A stretch of DNA of 64,000 nucleotides from Isoetes taiwanensis (GCA_021234155.1 JAJEKV010000011.1:15289255-15353254), one strand, 5' to 3'; shown: positions 41,790 to 54,620, counted from the first letter of the stretch. Translations and numbers: made by a program. The notes: generated from the letters alone by a model not told the origin.

Positions 41790-43595
41790 ATGGCTTCAAT
41801 ATGAAAGGGAAAAGGAAAAAGGAAAAGGAAAAGGAAAAGGGAAAAGGGAAAAGGAAAAAGGGGAAGGGGAAGGGAAAAGGAAAAACGATGAAAGGGAAAA
41901 GGGAAAAGGGAAACGGAAAAGGGGAAGGGAAAAGGGAAAAGGGAAAACGATGAAAGGGAAAAGGAAAAGGAAAAGGGGAAGGGAAAAGGAAAAAAGATGA
42001 AAGGGAAAAGGGAAAACTAAAAAGGGAAAAGGGAAAAGGAAAAGGGGACGGGAAAAGGAAAAAATGATGAAAGGGAAAAAAAGGAAACGGAAAAGGGGAA
42101 GGGAAAAGGAAAAAAATGATGAAAGGGAAAAGGAAAAGGGAAAAGGGAAAAGGAAAAGGGAAGGGAAAAGGAAAAAAACGATGAAAGGGAAAAAAGGAAA
42201 AGGGAAGGGAAAAGGAAAAAAAAACGATGAAAGGGAAAAAGGGAAAAGGGAAAAGGAAGAGGGGAAGGGAAAAGGAAAAACGATGAAAGGGAAAAGGGAA
42301 GAGGGGAAGGAAAAGGAAAAAAAGCGATGAAAGGAAAAAAAGGAAAAGGGAAAAGGGAAAAGGAAGAGGGAAGGGAAAAGGAAAAACGATGAAAGGGAAA
42401 AGGGAAAAGGAATAAAAGAAAGGTAAGTGGAAAAAGGAAAGAGAAGGAGAAAAGGAAAATGGAAAGATAAAAGAAAATAGAAAAAAAAGAATAGAATAGG
42501 CGAGGGGAAAGGGAACGGAAAAAGAGCACCATGAGAAGGGTAAGAAGTAAAGGTGAGAAAAGGAGAAAAAGGTAAGGGAAAATAAGAAAAGGTTGCAAAA
42601 GTCTATGGGAAAAAAAAAAGTAAAAAGGAAAAGAGAGGGGAAAAAAGGGAAAAGAGAACATGGGAAAAGGGAACGAGAAAAAAGAAAAAAAGGAAAGGGC
42701 GGAAAAAAAAGGAAAAGAGAAAGGGTGAAGAAAGAGAAAAAGGAAAGCAAAAAAAGAGCATCGAGAAAAAGGAAGAGGGAAAGGATGGAAAAAATTAGGA
42801 AAAAGGTGGGGGAAAAGTAGAATAGACAAAGGGTAGGGAGCAAGGAATAGGAAAAGAGGAAAAGATGAAGGAGAAAAGGGCACGAAAAAAAAGGGAAGAG
42901 GGAAAGGGTGAGAAAATAGAAAAAAAGAAAGGGAAAAAAAGAGTATGGGAAAGGGAAAAGAAAAAAGAAACAAGAAAGGAGAAAGTGGAAAGGGGAAAAA
43001 GGGGAAGAGGATGGGGAAAGAAGGAAAAAGGGTACATAAAAAAAGTTGAGAAAAGGGAATGGAAAGAGGCATATGAAATGCGAAAGGGAACGGGAAAGGG
43101 AAAATGTAAAGGAAGGGGAAAGAGAAAGGAAAGGGAAAAAGGGAACATCGCAAAGCAAAAGGGTGGGGAAAGTATGAAAAGGGAATGGAAAGTTGAAAGG
43201 AAAAGGGAAGCGGAAAAAGGAGAAGGGAAAGCAAAAAGAGCATGAGGAAAAGAGAAGAGAGAAATGGGAAAAGAGATGGGGAAAAGGGCACGTGATCAAG
43301 AGGAAGAGGGTGGGGAAAGGAAGAAAAGGGCACATGAAAAGGTAAGCAAAAGAGAACGAAAAAAATGCATGAGAAACGGGAAAGAAAAAAGGAAAAGGAA
43401 AAGGAAGAGGAAGGGGAAAAGGAAAGGGAAAGAGAGTAGTGGAAAAATGGGAAGAGCGGGGAAAGATAAAAAGGAAGGGAAAAAGCTGATAAGAAAAAGA
43501 GAAAGAAAAAAAGGGGAAGGGGAAAGGGAAGGCAAAGGGAGGGAGAAGGGGGTTAGAAAAAAAAGGGAGAATAAAAAAAGAAAGAAATTAAAGGT
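41790..43595. repeat. 1.8-kb purine tract, GGGAAAAGGAAAA minisatellite
   Basis: About 1,800 bases in which the plus strand is almost only G and A. The left 600 bp are organised as GGGAAAAGG units with a recurrent CGATGAAAGGG word every 40-70 bp; the right part is more diverged. The long frames on either strand (Lys/Gly/Glu-rich, or Phe/Pro/Leu/Ser-rich) come from this composition and are not genes. Such homopurine tracts can form triplex (H) DNA. Confidence 0.95.
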
Positions 43596-44109
43596 TCCTA
43601 ATTTATGCCCAGCAAGGCTGGGTACCATTACTAGTTACTTAATATTAGGATGCATAGCCAAACCTTTAGGATGCATGATTACTTTCAAACCTTTAGGAGG
43701 TAAGATATTTCTAGTTTCTATATAGACATAATCGAGCTTGGCTATGGTGAGCAAGTGCAGTCATGCATTGCCAAAATTAATTAGCATGGTGTGTTGCACC
43801 ACCATAAATTAAAATTAATGAAACAATTTGCTCTCCCCCCCCGGTAATCTCCACTTAAGTAGTTAGTGGAGAAAAATAATCTGACGAAGTATTTGACATA
43901 AAAATGTCATAAAAGCAATTGTAAGTATACTGTCAGCGTAAACGGCAGGTAAAAATCTCTCTGGCCCCACATTACTGCATCTACAGCTTGGTGATGATGA
44001 ACTAGAGGATATATGAGAAGAAGAGGCACTTGGGTGTTTGCTCAAATAGAGTCTTTTTCGTTCTTGTTTTAATAATTTTGTTTTGTGTACTTTGCTTATG
44101 GGAGTTTGA

Positions 44110-44720
44110 AGAAGGTAGTGCCATTATAAATTATATTACAATTGTCATAAGCATTAACACTTGTATTATCATTATCAAAAGTACAACAAATAGTAAAAGT
44201 GGTGTAAGTCATGACATTATCCATGATGCTATTATTGACACATCTAGCATCATATGATAGCACTGATATAGTATTGTCAGTATGTGATACTATAGATGAA
44301 GTTATGGGTGATATTGTAACTGGCATAAGCTATAACACTTATATTATCATTAGCACTATGAGAGTAATAAATGATAGTAAAGTTGATGTAATATGTGATA
44401 TTATTCATGATGCTAGCACTGATATAATATTGTCAATATGTGATACTATAGATGAAGGTATGAATGATACTGTAACTGGCATAAACTATAACACTTATAT
44501 TGGTATGAACACCATTGGAGTAATATATGATGGTAAAGTTGATGCAATATGTGATATTATTCATGACGCTATTAGTAACACATATATTGTCATTAAGTAG
44601 TACTGATATAACTATTGACCATATTTATGACGTTGCTAATGATGCTATAGATGATAGAATCTTGTCAGTGGTAGCATCACTATACCTTGAATATCACTAT
44701 TTATATCACTTAATATTTTT
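44110..44720. repeat. Right subterminal repeats of the CACTA element
   Basis: Three to four diverged units of about 150 bp containing ATGTGATA(C/T)TAT.GATGA and GGCATAA.CTATAACACTTA. One unit phase happens to be open for 129 codons, giving a repeated D.VICDIIHDA-like peptide, which I regard as a by-product. Confidence 0.7.
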
Positions 44721-44775
44721 TAAAATTTTAGGTGATATTAAAGTGATGAAAAATGTCTATCCTCTTGTAGTGTCT

Positions 44776-46746
44776 CGGGGTTTGTTGTTGGGACTCTCGT
44801 CTTGCGGGTAAGTTGTGCTATTATTCTGTGTCTTTCTGCATAGCTAGTTATTTGGATGACATTTACATTGGGAATCTTCAGGTAAGAAATGGTGCAAATG
44901 AACAAAGCATCCTATAGCATGTGCATAGCATATATAATGACATTGGGGTTCAGGATATTACAGTGCAAATTGAGGTTGATCAAACATAAAAGTTGTTCGA
45001 TTGATGTGATTGATTACAAGTGATCTTAAAAGTAAGTTGTAAGGTGGATATATTTTTCGAATTGGTTCATGTCCCGTTAGTCGGGCAAAAGTACTAGTTT
45101 ATGCTTGCAAAGATGCCAATTTCGACTATCACAGTTCATGCATGGTGGGGATCATTTAGACCGTGGTATAAGATATTGTGTGATATCTTTAGTCTATAGT
45201 GCAATGGAGATGCATTGAACTGAGATTTCATTCAAATCATACATGCATAACACGAGTCGGCCTTTTTGAAGAGGCAAATCGCCCTTAATCGCAAATTCTC
45301 CTTTGTAAGGCCTAATGAGTCATTAGGGTGGGGCCAAGGGCGCAAAGGAGAAAAATGCTTGTTGAAGGCAATCAGGAGGCGGCAATTCCCGCTGTAATTG
45401 CAGGCTGAAAGTAGGCATTGTGATAGAGATCAAGAGACCGTGTTTCTTAGAGAGATGCAAGGGTTGCATTACTTTGGCGTTACATGCTCGTATCTTCCCT
45501 CAAACTTCCTAGTGTTTGTTGATTGTTTGATCAATATACGTAGGGGAGGGTGCCTATGATGAAATTGAAAGGAAACAAACTTTATTACGATGGGTTTAAC
45601 TTTTTTTTAACCTCCCCTTTTGACATTACCTTTGGGTCTTTTAGTTTATGATAAATTTGAACATTGCTACCAAGGTTGTATGTTAAGAGGCTAATTTTAA
45701 TCCAATAAGACAACATGCATTCTTCAACGGACCATTAACTGCCCATCAAATGCCCACATGGACCTTTAATGGCCTGCCTACTTTGGTGAGATGACAACAT
45801 TTTAACAACAATTCAATATACCATTAAGTGCCCATCAAGTGCCCACATGGACCTTTAATGGCCTCCTTGCTTGGTGAGGTGACAACAGTTTAACAACAAT
45901 TGGATGAGGTAATAACAATTTAACAACAATTTTTGTGTAGAAAAATCATCAACATGTGCATAACACAAAGAATTTGAACCCTTGATATGGTCGGAATCAA
46001 CACAAATGTTGAAAATAAAATTTTTTATTTGAATATGGCTCCACAGCATTTGCACCTATTTGGACTCACTATGAGGAGATCGTCAGCCTTTGAATATGGC
46101 TCCACAGCATTTGCACCTATTTGGACTCACTATGAGGAGTTCGTCAGCCTAATCAATCGCTGTATGTGATGACGAACATAACTGCAGTGGGAGTGCTAGT
46201 ATCTTACATTCAAGAAATATTGAATATGCATGCTCAATTATGCCCATGATCATCACTCAGCAATGTACAATATATATACAAGTTATTTAATACGTCTACG
46301 ACGCACATTTCAAAACATTCTATTTTGGATTTTTTGCAACACTTCTAAGAAAACAATTATTTTTAGAGTGAGGTCTCCTTTTCAATTGATTTTCCTTTTT
46401 TATAACAAATGGGTTTCAACATGTTTTGAGATTTTCTCACTTGTGAGACACATTCGTCTTAAGTTTTCTAATTTGTTTTCTAATGCAGTCTACATTGGCG
46501 GCAATTATTATTGATTGCGGTACGTTGGTATCTAGATCCATATGTACAGTTCTGATCCTTCCACAATCAAAATAATTCATGGCATTCGTGCTTTTATGCT
46601 AGTGGATCGGGTTGTCTCTTGCTTTCATCATTTATGAATCAGCAAATCCACACATTGGTAAGCGATTCCACCTTATAGAAATGGAGCAAGTTTGAATGTT
46701 GTAGAATACAGGGTGGTTTTCTCTAAAATTCTCTAAATTATGTTTT
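44776..46746. other. Intergenic DNA with two local tandem duplications
   Basis: No gene is recognised. At about 45725-45880 a unit containing TGCCCACATGGACCTTTAATGG is present twice. At 46029-46149 a 60-bp unit (GAATATGGCTCCACAGCATT...) is duplicated almost perfectly in tandem; in one frame it would encode EYGSTAFAPIWTHYEE twice, but no surrounding gene is apparent. Confidence 0.5.
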
Positions 46747-47094
46747 TTGTCATCTAATTTACACCAATCCTCGGCCGCCTTCCAGGGACAACAGTATACC
46801 ACAACTCTCAAATGGAACAAATGGAGGAGAAAATTTAGAACTCACCACCCCTTCTGTCAGGAATTTGGAAGAGACGATGTTGGAGCCTATATTGATAGTA
46901 AAAATTTGGACAGGTTGGAACCAGTCGGTTCCGTGGTCGAAAATGAAGATTTAGAAGATAGTGTAAATGATGAAACATCGCCACCTGAGCACTTTACTTC
47001 TAACTTTGCTGAGGAAATGGAGGAGAGTGAAAAATCACCTTCAACTCCTTCTGGAACTTCCACATCTAGCACATCAACATCATCTTCATTTTAA
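46747..47094 (+). CDS. Hypothetical exon, acidic/Ser-rich C-terminus
   Basis: A plus-strand open stretch that lacks an ATG near its start and is therefore probably an exon. It reads KWNKWRRKFRTHHPFCQEFG, then an acidic segment (SVVENEDLEDSVNDETS) and ends in a Ser/Thr run before TAA. The composition is like the tail of a nuclear regulatory protein, but I recognise no domain. It lies just upstream of the LINE fragment and may be the broken end of a gene. Confidence 0.3.
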   Translation: MSSNLHQSSAAFQGQQYTTTLKWNKWRRKFRTHHPFCQEFGRDDVGAYIDSKNLDRLEPVGSVVENEDLEDSVNDETSPPEHFTSNFAEEMEESEKSPSTPSGTSTSSTSTSSSF

Positions 47095-47199
47095 GTCCCA
47101 AATCCATTTGTGTATGAAGATCCAATAGGAACCTAATCTCAAATCAACACCAGGATGAGCCATCGACAGCCCAAGAGACTCAAAGTTCAGAAAACAAGA

Positions 47200-48620
47200 T
47201 CTTTACAGCAGAAGGAGGTACACTAAGGGAGGTTGAAGCCTGCGCTTTTTCATGGGTAGATGGGTGCGCAGGTAGTGGTGTGGGCCCCTCGTGAGCATGG
47301 GATTAACCTGTTGTCGATAATTTGCCACCTTGACATGTGACAGGCCTCTCAGATCCCAAAGCTTGGCCATGAAGCAAGCATCCAAGTATCGCTTCAAGGC
47401 AAATGCTTCCTTCTGCGGTATGCACCGTCCACATCCGTGCTCGCACATTCCATAGCGAGAACCACACGGGCTTGCTTGTCTTTCCAAAGAAGCTTTGAGT
47501 CGCCAAGGGGCCCATCGCCAACGCCAAAGCAAGGTTGGCAGCCGCTTCATCCATAGCCACCACCTTTCTCGAAGTAAATAATGTGACGCTCCAAATAAGC
47601 GGCCTCTCTCAGAATGGAAGGAAGCCTGCCTCCCCGCAAGATCCGATATGGGACCGCGGATTTCACTCCCCAAAGCCCCGGCCAAGAAGGCCTTCTCAGA
47701 CTGGCCTTCTAGATCGCTCCAAGTGGTGAGGGATATCACCGCCCCCACACTTTTGCCCCATAGAGGAGGACCGGGTTCAACCAAGGCCCCAACAAGTGTG
47801 CCTCGGTGACCCCATGCATACAAATTTGTGGATCAAGCTTTTGCATTGCATACTGTGGCTTCAAACGCAGCGATCTCCGTGAACTGATGGATGCATCCCA
47901 AAGGTGTGGTAGTAGAAACTCAATGCCCAAATACTTATAAGATCGAGCCACCTCCACTACCCGCCCCGGTAAGTGAATGAGGGAAGGCGTGGGTGCCGGA
48001 TGATGGGACCAAAGAAGACTTTGTCTTGGGCCAAGTTAACTCTCATGTCGCTGAATTGGGCGTAAAGTGTCCAAAGCATCCGTGGCGCTGTGCATGTCCT
48101 CCCGGGTATATGCGAAGCAGGTCAACATCATCAAAGATATATGAGTTGGCGTGATTATGGGTGCATCAACCGAGAAAGCCTGCTCAAATTAGCCATTCTT
48201 CTAGCCGGTCAATGTACAGTTTAAGAGCTTCTATGTGGGATAGAGGGCAGCCCCGGCACCCCAATGTTACTAACAACGGCTCCCCGACAAGGTGGAGACG
48301 ACCCAAGCCCTCAGATAGTCCGAGATATAGCATTCCCCTCGCAAGTCGCCATCGGGTCCCTAGTCAGCTCTAACTGGCCCCACAACTTATCCCGAGGCAC
48401 GCGGTCAAAAGCCTTTGGCGGAAATCCACAAAGCAACAAAGATGATTCAAGGCCGATTCCGCTTATCCTCTATGAGTGTTCGCAGAGTGAAGATATGGTC
48501 AATAGTAGAATGCCGGGGCTTAAGCCCCGCCAAGAGAGAGCCCGCATTTCTCCATCCTCGCCTTAAAGTAGTCAATCGCCGCCAAGAATCCCGCAAAAGC
48601 AACTTGGCAAAGACGTAACT
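47200..48620 (-). pseudogene. LINE reverse transcriptase fragment
   Basis: Reading the minus strand from 48620: FAKLL..R, then AGLKPRHSTIDHIFTLRTLI and EDKRN (about 48545-48450), the conserved fingers/palm words of plant LINE reverse transcriptases (AGFRPG.ST.D.IF.LR..IE). Further on come EVARSYKYLGI (about 47955) and LNPVLLYGAKVWG (about 47780-47740), typical of the region after the palm. The YxDD box lies in between but is frame-damaged. Many short indels make every frame broken. At 48620/48621 it is cut by the CACTA element, and its upstream end reappears at 56536-56745. Confidence 0.75.
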
Positions 48621-48639
48621 CACTACAAGGATCGCCGAC

Positions 48640-49080
48640 GCCCAACGACGCCGCTGGCCGCCGATGAACGCCGACCGCCGCCGTTGATCAACGACGACGC
48701 CGTTCAACGACGACGACGCTGCTTTCGACGCCGCTCAACGACGGCCATCGTGGCCGACGTGGTTTCGGCCCCGCCAGCGGGTATGGGTATCGGGCCGCCA
48801 ACCGCGTGCTCAGGCGTCAAACACGCCGCCTAAACGCCGCTCAACGACGCTTCACGAGCAGCACCGCCGCTACCTGGCCATGCGGGAAATGGCAAATTGT
48901 TGCCGGGTACCAAGGCGGTCAAGATCGCTGCCAAATAAGCAGCCGCCGTTGAACGACGCCAGCACAACGCCGACGCAGTCACGCCCGCCGCTGCGGGCAT
49001 GGTGGCCGTGCCAAGTCGGGCTCGGCCAAGGTTAAGACACGCCACCTTTAAACGCCGCTTAACGACGCCACGCAGAGGAA
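48640..49080. repeat. Subterminal AACGACGCC repeats
   Basis: The word AACGACG(C/A)C(G/C) and its variants occur at least twelve times, in direct and inverted runs (CGCCGTTCAACGACGACGAC, CCGCTCAACGACG). A second cluster lies at 49640-49830. The equivalent clusters of unit 2 are 56755-57180 and 57770-57970. They resemble the subterminal transposase-binding repeats of CACTA elements. Confidence 0.75.
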
Positions 49081-49097
49081 TTTTTTTTTTTGCCAAA

Positions 49098-49131
49098 TAA
49101 AACCCTAACCCTAACCCTAACCCTACATCCA
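49098..49131. repeat. Short CCCTAA-type telomere-like repeat
   Basis: Four consecutive CCCTAA hexamers between the subterminal repeats and the first possible coding exon; repeated at the same place in unit 2 (57213-57238). Internal to the transposon, so not a chromosome end. Confidence 0.9.
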
Positions 49132-49139
49132 CGTTATAA

Positions 49140-50340
49140 GTGGATCCATCAAGAGTCGCCGTTATTCTTATTTTTGAGTGTTCTTCCCTATCTTGCTATA
49201 ATGGTCCCAGTTTGAAGACCACCTTCGCCGATATGTTCCTTCTAGCGAATCCTCCTCCTCCAAGGGAAGACAACTCCAAAGAACCCCCTCGCCCCACCGA
49301 GAACCCTCCCTTCACCATCGCGGGGCAAAGATGAGTGAAAAGGAGCTTCGATTGCACTAACATCCGCGCTCCATGCGGGGAACGATCGGTAGAATGGCTC
49401 ACCGAGCCAAACAAAGAGAAAAACGATTATTAATGGTGCGTATAATGATGCAAATGGTTGCATCAAACCGCCACGCCCCTCGATGGACATAAGTAATGTA
49501 TAAGCTTTTTTATGAATGGAAACAATAAGTTTTTTTATCTATTTGTGTTGTCGCTTGTATAAGCTTTATTTTATGAATGGGAACAAACAAGATTTTTATT
49601 TATTTGTGTTATTTGTATTGTATGTTGTTTCGCTATGTTAAACAATCACGCTTGGTCGCTTAACGACGTTATGATCATTTGACGCCGCTAAACGACGCCA
49701 TGATCATCCGACGCGGGCATATGAGGGGGCATCGACGCGCCGCAGCTGATGTGGCATGCCTAGTGTCGTCGACGCCGCCTTTGGCGTTAAACGACGTCAC
49801 CGGCATCGCCGATAAACGACGCCACATATGGCGGAACCCGACCGCCGTTATTTATTTGTTATTTTCACCGCTTTGTTTCGGATTTTTTTGTGCCCGTGGG
49901 TCTTCATAAGGTAAGATCTCTCGCTTTAATCTTTGTGTTAGAGTTAAACACCTCCAAATGCTAATAGATTAGAAGATTGAATCTTGAAAAGTATGTTAAA
50001 AACTTGAGGGATGCATGATCAAGGTACCGGGCTCTGCCCATCCCTAATGGAGAAGACTAAATGTATCGGGTTTATGCACCTCGTAACGTAAGTTTCAATC
50101 TTCATAGATTACAAAAAGATTTGAAAGGGTTATGTGAATATAAGGTAATCGGCCGACTCCATTTCAAATGGAGAGGACTAGATGTATCGGGTTCAGGCAC
50201 CCTTCAATCAAATGCTTTCTAAATATCATAAACGCTGTATGAATCAATCTTAAGAATAAACATTTGATAAAAATCATGAAAAAACATGGATATTTATAAT
50301 TATTATATTATTACATGGTTTTTATTAATATTTTTATTGT
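49140..50340 (+). other. 5' region of the CACTA coding unit, exon-like pieces
   Basis: Open pieces read MDPSRVAVIL, KTTFADMFLLANPPPPRED and, in unit 2, MSEKELRLHLISGRSMRERS and EWLNEPNKEKK (57447-57530). They follow the telomere-like repeat and could be the first exons of an upstream protein of the element. I see no domain. The remaining stretch is non-coding, with an intron-like AT-rich part at 50220-50340. Confidence 0.3.
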
Positions 50341-51662
50341 TTACTAGAAAACAAAACATGGACGAACGTCGAAGGAATTTGAACGTAAAGTGAGACGTGA
50401 AGCTTTGAGAAAGTTACATGGCTTACTTTATGCAAGAATGTTACCCCCAACAATTGCCACAAATAGTCCAATTAGACCCAAAGGGACCTAGTCTTCCTAG
50501 AGGCCGGGGGTGGTGTGCATGAAATGAATGTCACATGTATGTACCATAAACATGTTTCAATGATTAGTTAACTTTATATCTTGATGTTACTTTTTTTTTT
50601 TGCGCTTGTACTTGATGAGCTGGTTATATTGCAATTGTTCATGTGCAAAGGACAAATAAAACGGATGAGAAAGACCGTCCCTCGACCGTGTTGAGAAATA
50701 TGGTGAATGCCCGACAAATCCGGTGGTTTCGGACGCACATGTGGGGTATTCCAACGAGGTATAATACACTTAATCTTATGAACGATAATCAACTACTCAT
50801 GTACTTGAATCGATGTCTTAACTTAGTTTGCTTTGTATTTTGTTAGGAAGAAATTGAGAATGAAGTGAGCTCCGCAAAGAGATATAGATTTTGGGGTTAT
50901 GTTGTCATTGGAAGTAGATGATGTTGATACTATGAATGCGCTCATAGAAAACCCTACAAAAAGAAAGCCATCAACTTCCTCAAAGAGTATCCCATTACGA
51001 TAGAACTCGCCGCGCAATGGCCGCTTGCAAGATTGGAGGGAATGACAATGTTCATCAAAAAATGGAATGTACTAGATCATGTCGAAGAAAAATAATCTTC
51101 CACCTTCACTAGTCCATTTGGTCCAAAATTTTACGTATAAAGATCGTAAGAAATTCAATGCATGGCCCAGAGGCAAGCCACTTATTTATGGGAGCAATTT
51201 ACATATTGGGGTAGGCGCAAGACATGATTAAAATAGTCGGTCCCCGGTCTTGGCCTCGATTATATATTATGACTAGTGTGAAAGTCAAAGATGGTACGAC
51301 TGCTCCTTTAATGCCATATGTAGGTCCCTCATATAACCTCGCATTAATTTGGCATAAATTGAGTAAGCATCGCTGGCGATGCTCATCTATGGCCTAAATT
51401 CAAATGCACTAACAATATCCAAGCCCAGTGACTCACGGGCTTCACATATATTGATGGTCAGCCCCTCGTTGCATGGAAACCTTGTGCTTTTTTATTAATA
51501 GCTCTATCGAGAATCCCGGTTACCAATTGTGAATTTGTCGAGGCAAACAAAGACCAAGAAGATTTTTTAGCCGTAAAATTGACGGGAGATATATCATGGT
51601 TTATGCTATAAAAACTTTGTGTATTGGTGATGAATTGTTCATTGAATATGAATACTGGTGAG
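50340..51662 (+). pseudogene. SET-domain reading frame in the CACTA element, copy 1
   Basis: Across broken frames: QRTNKTDEKDRPS and MVNARQIRWFRTH (50645-50745), a VLVK-type strand region with YGSNLHIG, ASFTYIDGRP-like words (best in copy 2), then near 51490-51660 INSSIENP, NCEFVEANKDQEDF, YIMVYAIKTLCIGDELFIEY. The order GN...FINSSIENP..NC....A...I..GDELF.EY is the C-terminal half of a SET domain, the catalytic fold of protein-lysine methyltransferases (the canonical words are NH.C.PNC and GEEL..DY). The His of NHS is Ser here. The domain lies upstream of and on the same strand as the TNP2 gene. Frameshifts prevent an intact protein in this copy. Confidence 0.6.
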
Positions 51663-52589
51663 ACCAATACCGAGGTCCTTTGATGATGATACTCAAATTA
51701 CTCATATAATTTTGTCTAATGCACCATTTTTCTTCTTCTTCTTCTTAATTCTTCTTCTTCTTCTCTTGGAATGAGATTGCACATATTGAAGATAAATGTG
51801 TATTATATCTTCAATATATGCTTTGATTATGACATAAAATTTTATATTTCGCTTCGTTATTAAATGCTTAAAATTTAACAAACACGGGCTCTCAATGTAT
51901 GTATCAATCACGATATATTTCGCTTTAATCCGACGTCTGGTAGGCAAGTGGATATAAGACCACATCCAAGCCGCATTGAATTGGCTTACATCAAAAGTCA
52001 TTCATGGATAAAGCGAATTAGAATACATTGAGCAATAGATGGTACAAACATGGGCACAACGCATAATGAAGAGTACAATGATGAAGATGAACAGAATACG
52101 ATGATGAAGATGATGACAATGCCCCTATGGACTACTTTCATGGAAGTTGAAGAACCCATAGCCGACATAAAGATGCATTTGGCCCAATCTTCTATTAAAC
52201 CACCTAGATGACGATATATAAATACTCCTAACCATGGTCATGAAGATCACGCTTTTATTGGAGGAGGCTTATAAAGCATTATATCCAGTGCAAGCATATC
52301 TAGATTGACGACATCTTTATTGATATTAAACCTTCAAGCCAAATTCAAATGGAGCAATGCCAAGCTATTTTAGCTTTGTTAGAGTAAGTACAATTGCAAT
52401 CACTTGACTTATTGAATTTGTAGTTGAATGTATAATGAAGGTCCTGTTTTATACAGGTTATTGCAAGAGAAAATACTCCCACAAGGGAACACTATGCCCA
52501 AAAAGTCGCGACCGAAATAAAAAATATATTGGCGTCACTGGTTTAGGCTACCATAAGATTCACGCTTTGTCCAAATGATTGCATGGTAT

Positions 52590-54620
52590 ATTATCCGATG
52601 ACATCTACAAGAACACGTAAACATGCCCTAAATGTGGTGCCTCTAGGTACAATGCAGATGCCAAGGGAAAGACCGTCCCGATGAAGGTGGTTCGCTACTT
52701 TCCATTGATCCCTCGCGATAAGGCTATTGTTTCGATGTGAATCTCAGCTTCAGCTCATGGGTTGGTGTGCCGCTTAATGCGTCGAGTGACAATGTACTCA
52801 GCGTGGTTAGTGACTGCAAGCAATGGAAGCATATTGATGAAACATGGCCGGAATTTGGAAGAGCCACGAAATCTCGCCGGATTAGGGTTGGCAACGGATG
52901 GTGTTAATTCTTATGGACGCCAATCACCAAGGTGGTCAACTTGGCGGAGTGTTGATCAACTATAATTTACCACCGTGGGTTACTCATGAAGACTAGCCAT
53001 TTAATGGTAGTACTATTAGTTCCAGGACCCGGGAAAGTCTAGATCCATATCCGAAAAATAGTTATTGATGAGCTTTTGACATTGTGGAGTGAAGGTATTG
53101 AAGTTTACGATGTCTCAAGAGAACTTCGCGGCCGAACTAAGATTTACCTTGAGAGCAATCTTAATGTGGACAACGAAAGTTGGCCCGGTTTGTATGAACT
53201 CTCCGGACTCCAAGTGTCCGGATATGCATGTCACTTGTGTGGGTTTGAACAGTTTGAACTCTCACGGCCAACGGCATTGCACAAAAATGTCTATGCAAAC
53301 TTCAAGAGATATCCGCCAATGGAAAATCGACTTCGATACGTAGGTCCAAGAGAAAACATTGTAATCAAGAGCCTCCCAAAAGGTTGACAATGAGAGATTG
53401 GGGTAACATGTGGGATGTCATTAAGGAAATAAGGTTAAGGAATGAAGTGAGCATCCTTCTTCCTTCTACCCTATTGGGCAGAATTGAAGATCCATCATCT
53501 TCTTGATCCCATGCACATCTTTAAAAACGCTTTTACTGCCTATTTGGAAGCATGTCAAAGGGACGTAAGGACACAGATGCAAAGACGAAAGATCTACAAG
53601 AAGCCGGATCAAAATCTAAAGCATGGTTAAATGTCTAAGAAGGAATAAGGCCACAAGTGGATTGGATCGTGCCTAGAAAATGTATGAAACCCGCTCAGAA
53701 GCGATCAAGGCAATAAAGACTCGGCAGATATATGCATTGCTATGCATTGTTTCTCTAACGAAGGGGAGTTAACCGGGTTGAAATCTCATGATTGGCATAA
53801 GATGTTGCGCCATTGTTATGCCTATTGTTCGGGGAGGGTCGCCTCGGGCCGGTCCACTACTACATGCAATATGTCTCCTATCGAGTTTTCCAGGTTCGTC
53901 TGGGATTTAGAAAACACTGACATGTGAACTCTCACTTAACTTTTTTTCTTTCTTAAATCATATTTAGATGGATTACAAGGAAGGAGATAATGACAAATGA
54001 AATTAAGGACATGCGAACTAAGGTCGTTGAGGCATGTTGTATGCTAGAGAAAGAATTCCCAACAAGTTTTCGGACATACAAACTCACTTACTAGTGCATT
54101 TAGTGGACGGCGAGAGCTTGCGCAGCACAACAAATCCTAGATGGATGTTTTTATAGAACGCTTTACGAAGGTCCCCAAGGACTTCAGACGTCGAAGGCAA
54201 GGCCGAGGGTTGCATGGCCGAGGGTTGGTTAGCACGAGTCATTATTCTATGTCACCGAGTTCTTGGCCGATCTACACCCCAATGCTCCACGATTATGGAC
54301 CGATGAAGACACTCCAACTATAGTTGGAGAAGTTCGAAAGGAAGACCACGTAAGAAATTGTTCACACTAGAAGAACAAAAAAAGTCAATAAGTTTCTCAT
54401 CTACAACTCCATTCCCATGGAGAAATGGATAAAAAATACGAGGAAGAAAAATAAAGAGAGATGAGGAGAGAAGACGCTTATCGACAAAAAAGAATCGCAA
54501 ACAACCACTTCCGCATCATCTAGGGTCCCGCCAAGTGAGATAAACAATAAATGGCTGCTCGAACAACTAGAGATGGCAAGGCAACGGGGCGAACATGTTT
54601 CTAGCTTAAGAATTTGCATA
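52590..54620 (+). pseudogene. TNP2-type CACTA transposase (Transposase_21), copy 1
   Basis: Recognisable blocks in order: CPKCGASRYNA (52624), VVRYFPLIPR then LFRCESL (52687-52750), YNLPPW (52960), LLVPGP-like, DELLTLWSEGIEVYDVSREL (53067-53128), AILMWTT..GLYELSGLQVSG (53145-53223) followed by CHLCG, LKSHDWHKML (53778-53808), MDVFIERF..VPKDFRRR (54140-54190). These match the TNP2/En-Spm transposase family, which cuts CACTA ends. Many frame changes interrupt it. Some breaks are absent from copy 2 and vice versa. A basic tail follows, with KKSISFSSTTP and RDEERRRLST. Confidence 0.8.

Larger units (their letters stand above)
38470..44772. mobile_element. CACTA (En/Spm) element, non-autonomous
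   Basis: The left end starts CACTACAATAGAATAAG at 38470; the right end finishes CCTCTTGTAGTG at 44772. Both are flanked by TCT (38467-38469 and 44773-44775), the 3-bp duplication of the CACTA superfamily. Both subterminal regions are packed with degenerate inverted-related repeats, as expected for TNPA-like binding sites. There is no TNP2-like transposase inside; the interior holds captured exons (minus strand, about 39.86-40.75 kb), a LINE tail and a 1.8-kb purine tract. Confidence 0.85.

Noticed and set aside
41788-43335. 515-codon and 438-codon Phe/Pro/Leu/Ser-rich minus-strand frames and the Lys-rich plus-strand frames
   Set aside because: They are by-products of the homopurine tract. 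No protein-like sequence variation is seen.
44211-44600. 129-codon plus-strand frame with repeated DVICDIIHDA-like units
   Set aside because: It lies entirely in the subterminal repeats of the CACTA element and the peptide simply mirrors the DNA repeat.
47203-47823. 206-codon minus-strand protein
   Set aside because: The frame is out of register with the recognisable LINE reverse-transcriptase words and has no similarity of its own. It is a GC-rich shadow frame.
49098-49131. True telomere or chromosome end
   Set aside because: Only four hexamers, located inside a transposon, with an identical counterpart 8.1 kb away.
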